Below, one piece after another: positions 1 to 6,095 of a stretch of DNA of 6,095 nucleotides. The stretch spans positions 1 through 6,095 of the forward strand of contig CALELC010000243.1 of NCBI GenBank assembly GCA_937904535.1. Reading direction: 5' to 3'. The notes beneath the pieces are model-generated. The model had not been told where the DNA came from. It saw nothing but the letters and a program-made list of their open reading frames with translations, and did no database searches. Position numbers and translations under genes: made by a program. Position 1 is the stretch's first letter. Each line of letters opens with the position of its first letter. The DNA is from an uncultured Planctomycetaceae bacterium (GTDB taxonomy: Bacteria; Planctomycetota; Planctomycetia; Pirellulales; Pirellulaceae).

Positions 1-154
1 CTTCTGCCTTCTGCCTTCTGCCTTCTGCCTTCTGCCTTCTGCCTTCTGCCTTCTGCCTTCTGACTTCTGCCTTCTGACTTCTGACTTCTGACTTCTGACT
101 TCTGCCTTCTGCCTTCTGCCTTCTGACTTCTGCCTTCTGACTTCTGACCTCTGC
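1..154. repeat. Heptanucleotide tandem array, CTTCTG(C/A), at least 22 units
   Basis: Twenty-one consecutive 7-base units run without interruption from 1 to 147, each CTTCTGC or CTTCTGA. A 22nd, degenerate unit (CCTCTGC) at 148-154 marks the decaying right edge. Only the seventh base varies. In order the units read C eight times, A, C, A four times, C three times, A, C, A, A. The left end is cut by the window, so the true length is unknown. On the + strand the A-type unit puts TGA in whichever frame it falls. On the complementary strand (GCAGAAG/TCAGAAG) no frame contains a stop, but nothing indicates that it is translated. The array resembles the heptameric short tandem repeats known from filamentous cyanobacteria. 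It is intergenic and its function is unknown. Confidence 0.97.
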
Positions 155-270
155 TGCAGCCCGGCTCCGGTCCTCGCTTCCCTGCCGCTGCGACCGCTAC
201 TGGAGCCTTCCGCCGCGATGAGTTTTTGTTAAGGGGGCGAAATTCTTTGCTGCCTCCCCCTGTCCTGCTG
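155..270. other. Non-coding spacer between the repeat array and the promoter
   Basis: This stretch carries no convincing gene on either strand. Its first part (about 155-220) is GC-rich and begins with the palindrome GCTGCAGC (153-160) at the array edge. Around 232-261 there is an imperfect inverted repeat: AGGGGG (232-237) can pair with CCCCCT (256-261), with a weaker inner pairing of AAA (240-242) and TTT (246-248). No T-tract follows, so it is not a standard terminator. It could equally be chance. Confidence 0.5.
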
Positions 271-279
271 TGGTATGAT
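271..279 (+). promoter_or_regulatory. Candidate extended -10 promoter for the cytochrome c/DUF1549 gene
   Basis: The sequence TGGTATGAT fits the extended -10 pattern TGnTATAAT, with one mismatch in the hexamer (TATGAT, 274-279). No good -35 hexamer lies 16-18 bases upstream: the expected place reads TGCCTC (251-256). Extended -10 promoters often tolerate this. Transcription would start near 285-287, giving a leader of about 30 bases before the ATG at 316. This position also argues that the gene begins at 316 and not at the upstream TTG at 226. The call rests on motif match and spacing only. Confidence 0.45.
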
Positions 280-315
280 GGCAGTCCGCCTGCATTCCTA
301 CCTGGGACTTTCCTC

Positions 316-2733
316 ATGCGTGATTGGTTCCTCACCGCTCTTGTCGCTGCCCTGGGCTCGTTGCCTGTTCTCGCGAGGGCTGAGTCGGACGAAGCGAAAC
401 GGTTTGAACAGCACATCCGCCCGCTGTTGGCCTCGCAGTGCGTGAAATGCCACGGTCCGGCGAAGCAGGAAGGTGGGCTGCGGCTCGATTCACTGGAGGC
501 GATGCTGGCTGGCGGCGATAGTGGACCGGCGCTGACTCCTGGAGCGGTCGAGGAGAGCTTGATCGTCGAAGCAGTGCGGTATGAATCGTACGAGATGCCG
601 CCCACGGGCAAGCTGGCGGAATTCGAGATCTCGCAGATTGTGGAGTGGATTGCGGCCGGAGCGGTCTGGCCCGAGCATAGCGAGCCGATTCGCGAGGCTG
701 CCGGTGAGATTTCTGCTGCCGACCGCCAGTGGTGGGCGTTTCAGCCCGTGCAGCGGCCAGAGGTCCCCGAGGTCGCTGGTGACCAGTGGTCGCGGACGGA
801 AATCGACCGCTTTGTTTATCAGCGGTTAGCTGAGCAGGAAATGACGCCGGCTCCCCAGGCCTCCAAACAGCAACTGCTGCGGCGACTGTATTACGATTTG
901 GTGGGTGTCCCGCCGACGCCGGACGAAACCGCGGCGTTTCTCGCTGATGAATCTCCCGATGCCTGGGAGAAAATGATCGACCAGCTGTTGGATGATGAAC
1001 GTTACGGAGAGCACTGGGGGCGGTACTGGCTCGATCTAGTGCGCTACGCCGAGTCCGACGGATGGAATCAAGATGCCTATCGTCCGCATATTTGGCGGTA
1101 CCGAGACTATGTGGTGCGGTCGTTCAACCAAGACAAGCCGTACCCGCAGTTTGTTCGGGAACAGTTGGCAGGCGACGAGATTCCTGGTGGCGATCCCGAA
1201 GCGCTGACTGCCACCGGTTTCTTGCGGCTGGGGATATACGAGTACAACCAGCGTGACGCCCGGTCTCACTGGAATGACATCATGAACGAGATCACGGACG
1301 TGACGGCGGACGTGTTCTTGGGAATGGGGATGGCCTGTGCCCGCTGCCACGACCACAAGTTCGACCCGATTTTGCAGAAGGATTATTTTCGCCTGCGAGC
1401 GTTTTTTGAACCGCTGATCTGGCGCGACGATGTCCCTCAGGCTGACGCGCAGCAGTTGGCGGAGTATCAGGAGCGGCACGCGCAGTGGCAGGCGGCCACC
1501 GTTGAAATCCAAACTCAGATCGATGCGCTGTTGCAGCCCTACTATGACCGCCGCTGGCGGGCGACGGTCGACATGTTCCCGCTCGAGATTCAGGCCTGTT
1601 TCAACAAACCGGTCGAGCAGCGAAACAGTTGGGAACACCAGATGGCATATCTCATTGGACGCCAGTTTTCCGAAGAAGGCGGCGGCCCATTGCGATCGAT
1701 GACCGAGGCGGACAAGGCCAAGCATGAGGAGCTGAAAAAGCAGCTCGCCGAGTTCGATCATCTCAAGCCACAGCCGTTGCCCGAGCTGATGACGGTGGCT
1801 GATTTTCCGTATGCCCACGCACCGACCGTGATCGCCGATCGGCCAGATGCCGAGCCGGTCGAGCCGGGGTACCTAACGGTGCTCTGTGACGGTTCACCCG
1901 CCGAGTGGGAGCCGCTTGAAAACGTCACCAGTTCCGGCCGGCGTACGGCGCTCGCTCAGTGGATCGGCCAGGCCGACAATCCGCTGACCACGCGCGTGAT
2001 CGTCAACCGGATTTGGCAGCAACATTTTGGTCAAGGAATTGTGCCGACGGCGAGCGACTTTGGGCGGCTGGGCCGCGGGCCGACGCATCCCGAGTTACTC
2101 GATTGGCTGACGCTGGCGTTCATCGAAGACGGCTGGAGTCTGAAGAAGCTGCACAAGCGGATTTTGATGTCGGCGGTGTGGCAACAGTCTTCGCTGCATC
2201 CGCAGGCGGCTGAGTATCAGATGAAAGATCCGGGCGATGACTTGCTGTGGCGGTTCCGGGTCAATCGGCTGACCGCTGAGCAGATTCGTGATTCCGCACT
2301 GGTCGCTAGCGGCGAGTTAAAGCAACGCATCGGCGGGCCCAGCGTCGCAGGGACCGAGCCGCGGCGCTCGCTCTACGTGAAGTTCCAACGCAACAATCCC
2401 GATACCTTCTTACAGTTATTTGATATCGCCAATGGTTTGGTGAGTATTGCGGAACGCAATAAGACGACCACCCCCGTGCAGTCGCTGATGATGTTCAATG
2501 GAGCGTGGATGCTTCAGCGAGCAGAAAAAATGGCTGAGCGGCTGAAGACACAAGCCGCCGGTTCGACCGAACAGATGCTGAATCAGGCCTTTGCGTTGGC
2601 CTGGGGACGCGAACCCGACGACGAAGAACGCAGCCGTGCCCAGCAGTTCGTGGGTGAACCGCTGGATCCCGATCGTCTGGTCGACCTGTGTCATGTGCTG
2701 CTCAATTCGAACGAGTTTTTGTATGTCGACTGA
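316..2733 (+). CDS. Secreted PSCyt1-DUF1549-DUF1553 planctomycete cytochrome c-like protein
   Basis: An 805-residue exported protein of unknown function, from a family greatly expanded in planctomycetes. A Sec signal peptide occupies residues 1-22 (hydrophobic core LTALVAALGSL, likely cleavage after ARA). A PSCyt1 domain follows, with the haem-binding motif CVKCH (42-46) and a candidate axial Met in MPP (94-96). DUF1549 spans about 162-370, with DLVGVPPTP (194-202), the RYGEHWGRYWLD block (229-240) and a second CxxCH in CARCHDHKFDP (341-351). A helical, charged linker (about 375-535) leads to DUF1553 (about 538-805), with NPLTTRVIVNRIW (555-567), THPELLDWL (590-598) and the usual ending NSNEFLYVD. 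Length and domain order are normal, with no frameshift. I chose the ATG at 316 because the open frame back to a TTG at 226 adds 30 unrelated residues before the signal peptide. No clear Shine-Dalgarno precedes it. Electron transfer or oxidation of an extracytoplasmic substrate is only inferred. Confidence 0.95.
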   Translation: MRDWFLTALVAALGSLPVLARAESDEAKRFEQHIRPLLASQCVKCHGPAKQEGGLRLDSLEAMLAGGDSGPALTPGAVEESLIVEAVRYESYEMPPTGKLAEFEISQIVEWIAAGAVWPEHSEPIREAAGEISAADRQWWAFQPVQRPEVPEVAGDQWSRTEIDRFVYQRLAEQEMTPAPQASKQQLLRRLYYDLVGVPPTPDETAAFLADESPDAWEKMIDQLLDDERYGEHWGRYWLDLVRYAESDGWNQDAYRPHIWRYRDYVVRSFNQDKPYPQFVREQLAGDEIPGGDPEALTATGFLRLGIYEYNQRDARSHWNDIMNEITDVTADVFLGMGMACARCHDHKFDPILQKDYFRLRAFFEPLIWRDDVPQADAQQLAEYQERHAQWQAATVEIQTQIDALLQPYYDRRWRATVDMFPLEIQACFNKPVEQRNSWEHQMAYLIGRQFSEEGGGPLRSMTEADKAKHEELKKQLAEFDHLKPQPLPELMTVADFPYAHAPTVIADRPDAEPVEPGYLTVLCDGSPAEWEPLENVTSSGRRTALAQWIGQADNPLTTRVIVNRIWQQHFGQGIVPTASDFGRLGRGPTHPELLDWLTLAFIEDGWSLKKLHKRILMSAVWQQSSLHPQAAEYQMKDPGDDLLWRFRVNRLTAEQIRDSALVASGELKQRIGGPSVAGTEPRRSLYVKFQRNNPDTFLQLFDIANGLVSIAERNKTTTPVQSLMMFNGAWMLQRAEKMAERLKTQAAGSTEQMLNQAFALAWGREPDDEERSRAQQFVGEPLDPDRLVDLCHVLLNSNEFLYVD

Positions 2734-2884
2734 TGAGGGGCGTGGGCCGACATCGTCTCAGAGCAAACCAAAATAAAATGGCTTACAGAGCAGGTGTCAA
2801 GCGGGCAGTCGTTTCCCGCATACCCGCCGACGCTGCTGTGCCATTCCTTGATGCCACCGTAATCCGCCAACAGGGCTGCTTCGT

Positions 2885-4324
2885 ATGACTTCCCGTCTTT
2901 GTCGACAGTTTCATCAGCCGCACCATCGTCTGGCTACATCGCGTCGTGAGTTTCTGCAGACCGCTGGCGCTGGTTTTGGAGCGTTGGCTTTGCAGGCGAT
3001 GTTGCAACGGGATGCGGGGGCGGCGGAAATCCATCGGCCCGGGCCCCACTTCGCCCCACGCGCCAAGCACGTGATCTGGTGCTTCCTGGAAGGCGGGCCG
3101 AGTCATCTGGATCTCGTCGACCCCAAACCGCTGTTGAACAAGCTGGCAGGCCAGCCGCTGCCAGCGAGTTTTCATGAACCGATCACCGCGATGGGCGAAA
3201 AAGGTTCGCCGCTGCTAGCGGCTCCCCGCACCTGGACCCAGCACGGTGAAAGTGGAATGTGGGCGTCGGAGTGGATCCCGCACATCGCGACCTGCATGGA
3301 TGACATTGCGGTCATCCGGTCCTGCTGGACCAATGGGATCAACCATGCCGGCGGCGTCTGCCAAATGAACACCTGCATCAACGTCGCCGGGCGCCCGTCG
3401 CTTGGCGCTTGGGTGAACTACGGTTTGGGCAGCGGCAATGACAATCTGCCGTCGTTCGTGGTGATGTGCGACAACAATAAGAAGCCGGTCAACGGGCCTC
3501 GGAACTGGGGCTCGGGGTTTATGCCGGCTAGTTATCAGGGCGTGCATATCAATGGGGCCAGCGACGAGCCGATCGCCAGTCTCAATTGGCCCAAGGGCTA
3601 TACCGGCGAGCGGCAACGCACGAAGCTCGATCTGCTGCAGCAGTTCAATCGGGAGCATGCGGAACTGCGCCCGCAGCAGTCGGAACTGGATGCTCGTATC
3701 CAGAGCTACGAACTGGCCTTCCGGATGCAGGCCGCTGCACCCGAAGCGGTCGACTTAGCCGATGAAACCGCTGCTACCAAGGAACTCTACGGGCTCGACC
3801 AAAAGGAGACCGAGGCATTCGGCCGCAACTGTTTGTTGGCGCGCCGGTTGGTCGAGCGCGGCGTGCGGTTCGTGCAGTTGTACAGCGGCACCGGCAGCGG
3901 CTGGGACTCGCACTCGGCGATCGAGAGCAATCACTCGCGGCTGTGCAAGTCGATGGATAAGCCGGTTGCCGGGCTGATCAAGGATCTCAAGCAGCGCGGA
4001 TTGCTCGACGAAACATTGGTCATCTGGGGCGGTGAGTTCGGCCGCACACCGATGAGCGAAAAGTCGAATGGTCGCGACCACAATCCGACCGGGTTCTCGA
4101 TCATGATGGCCGGTGGCGGTGTCAAAGGGGGCCAGACGATCGGTGCCACCGATGAACTGGGGCTCTATGCGATCGAAGACCGGATGCATGTGCATGATAT
4201 TCATGCTTCGATCCTGGGGCTGATGGGGATCGACAACATGAAGTTGACCTACGACCACAAAGGCCGGCCCGAACGCCCGACCATCAATGAAGGGCGATTC
4301 AATCAAAAGCTGGTAACCGGCTGA
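2885..4324 (+). CDS. Tat-exported DUF1501 family protein (alkaline phosphatase-like fold)
   Basis: A 479-residue DUF1501 protein. The N-terminus carries a twin-arginine signal: SRREFL at 19-24, then a hydrophobic stretch GAGFGALALQAML and likely cleavage near AGA (44-46). Tat export suggests it folds, perhaps around a metal, before crossing the membrane. Family blocks include FLEGGPSHLDLVDPKP (67-82), WDSH (340-343), WGGEFGRTP (381-389), GRDHNP (396-401) and HVHDIHASILGLMG (435-448). From memory, DUF1501 belongs to the alkaline phosphatase superfamily; the Asp and His residues in these blocks are plausible metal ligands, but the reaction and substrate are unknown. The gene follows the DUF1549/DUF1553 gene on the same strand after 151 bases, the usual pairing of these families. 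An in-frame TGA at 2849-2851 bars a longer product. ATG 2885 is the first good start, with a weak AGGG at 2872-2875 as a possible ribosome site. Starting at a later Met would lose the Tat motif. Confidence 0.95.
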   Translation: MTSRLCRQFHQPHHRLATSRREFLQTAGAGFGALALQAMLQRDAGAAEIHRPGPHFAPRAKHVIWCFLEGGPSHLDLVDPKPLLNKLAGQPLPASFHEPITAMGEKGSPLLAAPRTWTQHGESGMWASEWIPHIATCMDDIAVIRSCWTNGINHAGGVCQMNTCINVAGRPSLGAWVNYGLGSGNDNLPSFVVMCDNNKKPVNGPRNWGSGFMPASYQGVHINGASDEPIASLNWPKGYTGERQRTKLDLLQQFNREHAELRPQQSELDARIQSYELAFRMQAAAPEAVDLADETAATKELYGLDQKETEAFGRNCLLARRLVERGVRFVQLYSGTGSGWDSHSAIESNHSRLCKSMDKPVAGLIKDLKQRGLLDETLVIWGGEFGRTPMSEKSNGRDHNPTGFSIMMAGGGVKGGQTIGATDELGLYAIEDRMHVHDIHASILGLMGIDNMKLTYDHKGRPERPTINEGRFNQKLVTG

Positions 4325-4337
4325 AATTGACTTCAGC
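4320..4337. terminator. Small hairpin between convergent genes, possible weak bidirectional terminator
   Basis: GCTGAA (4320-4325) and TTCAGC (4332-4337) form a perfect 6-base-pair stem with a 6-base loop, spanning the stop codon of the DUF1501 gene and most of the 15-base gap to the stop codon of the opposing ExbD-like gene. Its position suits transcript ending in both directions. The stem is short, only half GC, and has no T-tract on either side, so it does not meet the intrinsic terminator model. It may be coincidental. Confidence 0.25.
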
Positions 4338-4339
4338 GG

Positions 4340-5398
4340 CTACTGTGCACTCGACTTGCTGCCTTGAGGACTGCCGGCGATCGGTCGGTCCATGGGCAGT
4401 GGCCGGGCGGCGGTGGCGTATCCGCGGGCGTAGAGGTGCTCCTTGAGCTGGCGGAACTCCGCAAAGCTGTCAGGGTAAACCCAGACCGTGACTGTGGTTT
4501 TCTCCGGTGGGCGACCGGCCAGTTCGATATCCAGGACGCTGCCCTGGCTGGCCAGCACCGTACCGAGCGGCTCTCCGTGCGGCTCGCTCAGCGGCTCGAC
4601 CGTCAGGCCGACGAGCTGAATTCGCGTGGCGGTGCCGACGCGTCCGCCCTGGGTGATCGTTTCTTGTGATTTGTCCATCTCATAACGGGCGACGAATCCC
4701 TGGATCGGCCCGACGGCGGAATCCATTCGGCCTTCACGCGAACTGCCGACGGAACGCTGGAAATCCCGCTGAATCTCTTCGATCAAGCGTTCGATCGGGA
4801 CTACGGCAAGCCGTCCACCTTTGAGCCGAAAGTGCAACTCTTCGCCGAACACGGTTTTGGCCATCGGAGTCGGCAGGTGTGTGATCGCGACCACCGGCCG
4901 TTCGGCCTGTTCGGCTTCTCCGCGAATGCGCTGCAACTGTTCCAGCTGCGTCCGCGCGGCGATGATCTGTGCTTCGATTTTGCCGCGTTCGACGGCTTCG
5001 CTGTCGAGTTCCTGCTGAGCGGCTTCCCAGGCCTGCTGCGCCGCTGCCAGGAGATCCAGTAGTTCGCCCCGTTGTTGGCTGACGAGCGCCAACTGCAGGT
5101 CGCTTTCGCGAATAGCAGCTTCCAAACGTTGTGAATCGGCGAGGGCGGCCGCAGCTCGGCCGGTCTCGCGTTCCATTTCCAACTGCTTGGTCCGCAATTC
5201 GTCCGCGGTCAGGACGGGTTGCGCCGCAGCGGGTGAGGAGGCTTCGGCTTGTTCCCGGATCGCTTCGGCGACTTCCTGTGAGCGGCTGCCGAGGATCACG
5301 ACCAAGATGATCAGAATCCCGACCAGGTTGGCAACAATATCCAGAAAGGCGTCTTGGCCAAGTTCCGGTGCGCCAGAGCGGCGACGTTTCTGCGTCAT
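4340..5398 (-). CDS. ExbD/TolR-like single-span inner-membrane protein with long coiled coil
   Basis: A 352-residue protein of a planctomycete family related in layout to ExbD, TolR and MotB. A short basic cytoplasmic N-terminus (QKRRR, residues 3-7) precedes one membrane segment at about 19-37, with Asp20 at its cytoplasmic edge in FLDIVANLVG. ExbD, TolR and MotB carry their proton-relaying Asp in the same place. Residues about 64-167 are rich in Ala, Glu, Gln and Leu and should form a periplasmic coiled coil. A folded C-terminal region (about 170-335) includes EELHFRLKGGRLAVVPIERL (186-205) and FRQLKEHLYARGYATAARPL (315-334), and the tail GSPQGSKSSAQ is family-typical. At 352 residues it is much longer than classical ExbD (about 140). 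Its ATG overlaps the stop of the upstream gene by four bases (ATGA), implying coupling. It probably works with a MotA/TolQ/ExbB channel protein, which is not in this window. The cellular task is unknown. Confidence 0.85.
   Translation of the reverse strand: MTQKRRRSGAPELGQDAFLDIVANLVGILIILVVILGSRSQEVAEAIREQAEASSPAAAQPVLTADELRTKQLEMERETGRAAAALADSQRLEAAIRESDLQLALVSQQRGELLDLLAAAQQAWEAAQQELDSEAVERGKIEAQIIAARTQLEQLQRIRGEAEQAERPVVAITHLPTPMAKTVFGEELHFRLKGGRLAVVPIERLIEEIQRDFQRSVGSSREGRMDSAVGPIQGFVARYEMDKSQETITQGGRVGTATRIQLVGLTVEPLSEPHGEPLGTVLASQGSVLDIELAGRPPEKTTVTVWVYPDSFAEFRQLKEHLYARGYATAARPLPMDRPIAGSPQGSKSSAQ
5395..5398 (-). promoter_or_regulatory. ATGA stop/start overlap joining the two minus-strand genes
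   Basis: Read on the minus strand, bases 5398 to 5395 are ATGA: ATG starts the ExbD-like gene and TGA ends the low-complexity protein gene. Such overlaps usually mean that ribosomes finishing the first gene restart on the second, which keeps the two products in a fixed ratio. No separate promoter for the ExbD-like gene was seen. Confidence 0.85.
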
Positions 5399-6095
5399 CG
5401 CGTCCCCCGAGCTTGAATGATCACGCCGCTGCCATCCATCAGATGCAGCAGCTGTTGGTAGCGGCTTTCGCCGCCGGTCACGACCGCCACATCGAGTACC
5501 GGTTGCCAGCGAGCGCCTTGCATCGCGGCGCCCCAGCTCGCGGCGCGGTCGCGAACGGCGGTTGCCAGTTCCAACGACGCGCGATCGATGTCGCCATCGG
5601 TAAATGCAAACGTCCGGCTAGCTCCACGGCCTCCTTCGGGCAGCAGTACAAATCGGTCCGGATGACATTCGACCCGAATCGTTCGCAACATTTCCGTGCC
5701 CCGGCTAGAGATCAGGCTCGATGGCAAGCCCCAATCTTTGCCGACACGGGTGACCGGCGGTGTCGGTGAGGCGCTGAGGCTCACGCTCGGCGAGCCCGAC
5801 GCCTGCTGCGGGTCGGTGGCGTTGGCCATGGCTTCCGCGCCAGCCGCTTGCGGACCGCCAGGCCCACCGGGGCTAACCGGTCCAGAAGGACTGTTGGGAC
5901 TGCCTGGGCCAACGGCGTTGCTGGCTGAGCCCGCTGCCGTGGCGGTTGCTGCAGAGCCTGCTACCGGTCCCACCGATTGCTGAGCGTTGGAACTGGACGG
6001 CTGGCGATCGGTTGACGGGGTCCCGGTGTTCGCGATGGCAGTGTTTTGCGGTGGATTGAGTGTCAGCTTTTGTCCGTCTAGCGACACTGCAGAGT
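5395..6095 (-). CDS. Pro/Gly/Ser-rich protein upstream of the ExbD-like gene, 5' end missing
   Basis: The reading frame is open to the right window edge, so the N-terminus is missing. The frame contains a GTG at 6085-6087, but Ser-Ala codons precede it without a stop and no ribosome site is visible, so I treat the gene as partial. Numbered from that GTG, residues about 12-112 are low-complexity (Ala, Ser, Gly, Pro, Gln, Asn), including a collagen-like stretch at 60-79 (DNA 5851-5910). They are followed by a folded C-terminal domain (about 113-230) with RTIRVECHPDRFVLLPEGG (135-153) and RYQQLLHLMDGSGVIIQARG (209-228). This domain resembles C-terminal regions I associate with planctomycete genes that sit beside ExbD-like genes, but I cannot name a family. 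The stop overlaps the start of the ExbD-like gene (ATGA), so the two products are probably made together and may belong to one envelope complex. A membrane anchor, if present, would lie upstream of this window. The linker may span the periplasm. Confidence 0.8.
   Translation of the reverse strand, partial: SAVSLDGQKLTLNPPQNTAIANTGTPSTDRQPSSSNAQQSVGPVAGSAATATAAGSASNAVGPGSPNSPSGPVSPGGPGGPQAAGAEAMANATDPQQASGSPSVSLSASPTPPVTRVGKDWGLPSSLISSRGTEMLRTIRVECHPDRFVLLPEGGRGASRTFAFTDGDIDRASLELATAVRDRAASWGAAMQGARWQPVLDVAVVTGGESRYQQLLHLMDGSGVIIQARGTR

Noticed and set aside
1..154. CRISPR array
   Set aside because: The units are 7 bases long, directly adjacent and without unique spacers. This is a simple tandem repeat.
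1..154. Translated repeat protein on the minus strand, which is stop-free through the array
   Set aside because: The absence of stops follows from the unit sequence itself. There is no start codon within the array on that strand and no flanking coding sequence that would continue the frame.
226..315. N-terminal extension of the cytochrome gene from a TTG start
   Set aside because: The extra 30 residues would precede a clear signal peptide, and a promoter candidate sits within them, so the ATG at 316 is preferred.
1036..1818. A 260-codon open frame on the minus strand inside the DUF1549/DUF1553 gene
   Set aside because: It lies wholly antisense to a gene with strong family motifs. Its translation shows no recognisable domain, and it is explained by the GC-rich codon use of the true gene.
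2774..2779. TAAAAT as a -10 box for the DUF1501 gene
   Set aside because: It matches five of six consensus bases but has no -35 hexamer at 16-18 bases and no TGn extension, so it is too weak to list as a feature.
2801..2819. GCGGG/CCCGC inverted repeat with a 9-base loop as a terminator after the first gene
   Set aside because: The stem is only five base pairs, no T-tract follows, and a second CCCGC nearby (2823-2827) can pair with the same left arm, so no single structure is supported.
3755..4306. A 183-codon open frame on the minus strand inside the DUF1501 gene, with others at 3215-3658 and 3931-4149
   Set aside because: These are antisense shadows of a well-supported gene. They have no start signals, membrane segments or motifs of their own.
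5368..5769. A 133-codon open frame on the plus strand across the junction of the two minus-strand genes
   Set aside because: It covers the conserved C-terminal domain of one gene and the start of the other in the antisense direction, and its product shows no family features.

Overview
The window looks like chromosome from a planctomycete (Planctomycetota, probably Pirellulaceae-like). The evidence is a planctomycete-type cytochrome c (PSCyt1) fused to DUF1549 and DUF1553, a DUF1501 protein next to it, and an ExbD-like protein with the N-terminal signature and C-terminal tail that I know from planctomycete genomes. High GC, weak or absent Shine-Dalgarno sequences and well-spaced genes agree with this. 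The genus cannot be fixed from the sequence.

Layout. Positions 1-154 hold a tandem array of a 7-base unit (CTTCTGC or CTTCTGA), cut by the left window edge. Positions 155-315 are a non-coding leader containing an extended -10 promoter candidate (271-279). On the + strand follow a Sec-exported PSCyt1-DUF1549-DUF1553 protein (316-2733) and, after 151 bases, a Tat-exported DUF1501 protein (2885-4324). On the - strand, converging on this pair with only 15 bases between the stop codons, lie two genes transcribed from right to left. The first is a proline/glycine/serine-rich protein whose 5' end is outside the window (5395 to beyond 6095). The second is an ExbD/TolR-like single-span protein with a long coiled coil (4340-5398). 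They overlap by four bases (ATGA), so they are almost certainly co-transcribed and translationally coupled.

How the genes work together. The + strand pair is a recurrent planctomycete module: a secreted c-type haem protein with an uncharacterised body, and a secreted protein of the alkaline-phosphatase-like fold. Both should act outside the cytoplasmic membrane, but their substrate is unknown. The - strand pair resembles the stator part of an ion-driven ExbB/ExbD, TolQ/TolR or MotA/MotB-type machine. A MotA/TolQ/ExbB partner would be expected just upstream, beyond position 6095. The two modules are not obviously connected.

No RNA gene, CRISPR array, insertion sequence or phage gene was seen. 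The least ordinary features are the heptamer array and the ExbD-like/low-complexity gene pair. Nothing here amounts to a clearly new defence or mobile system.
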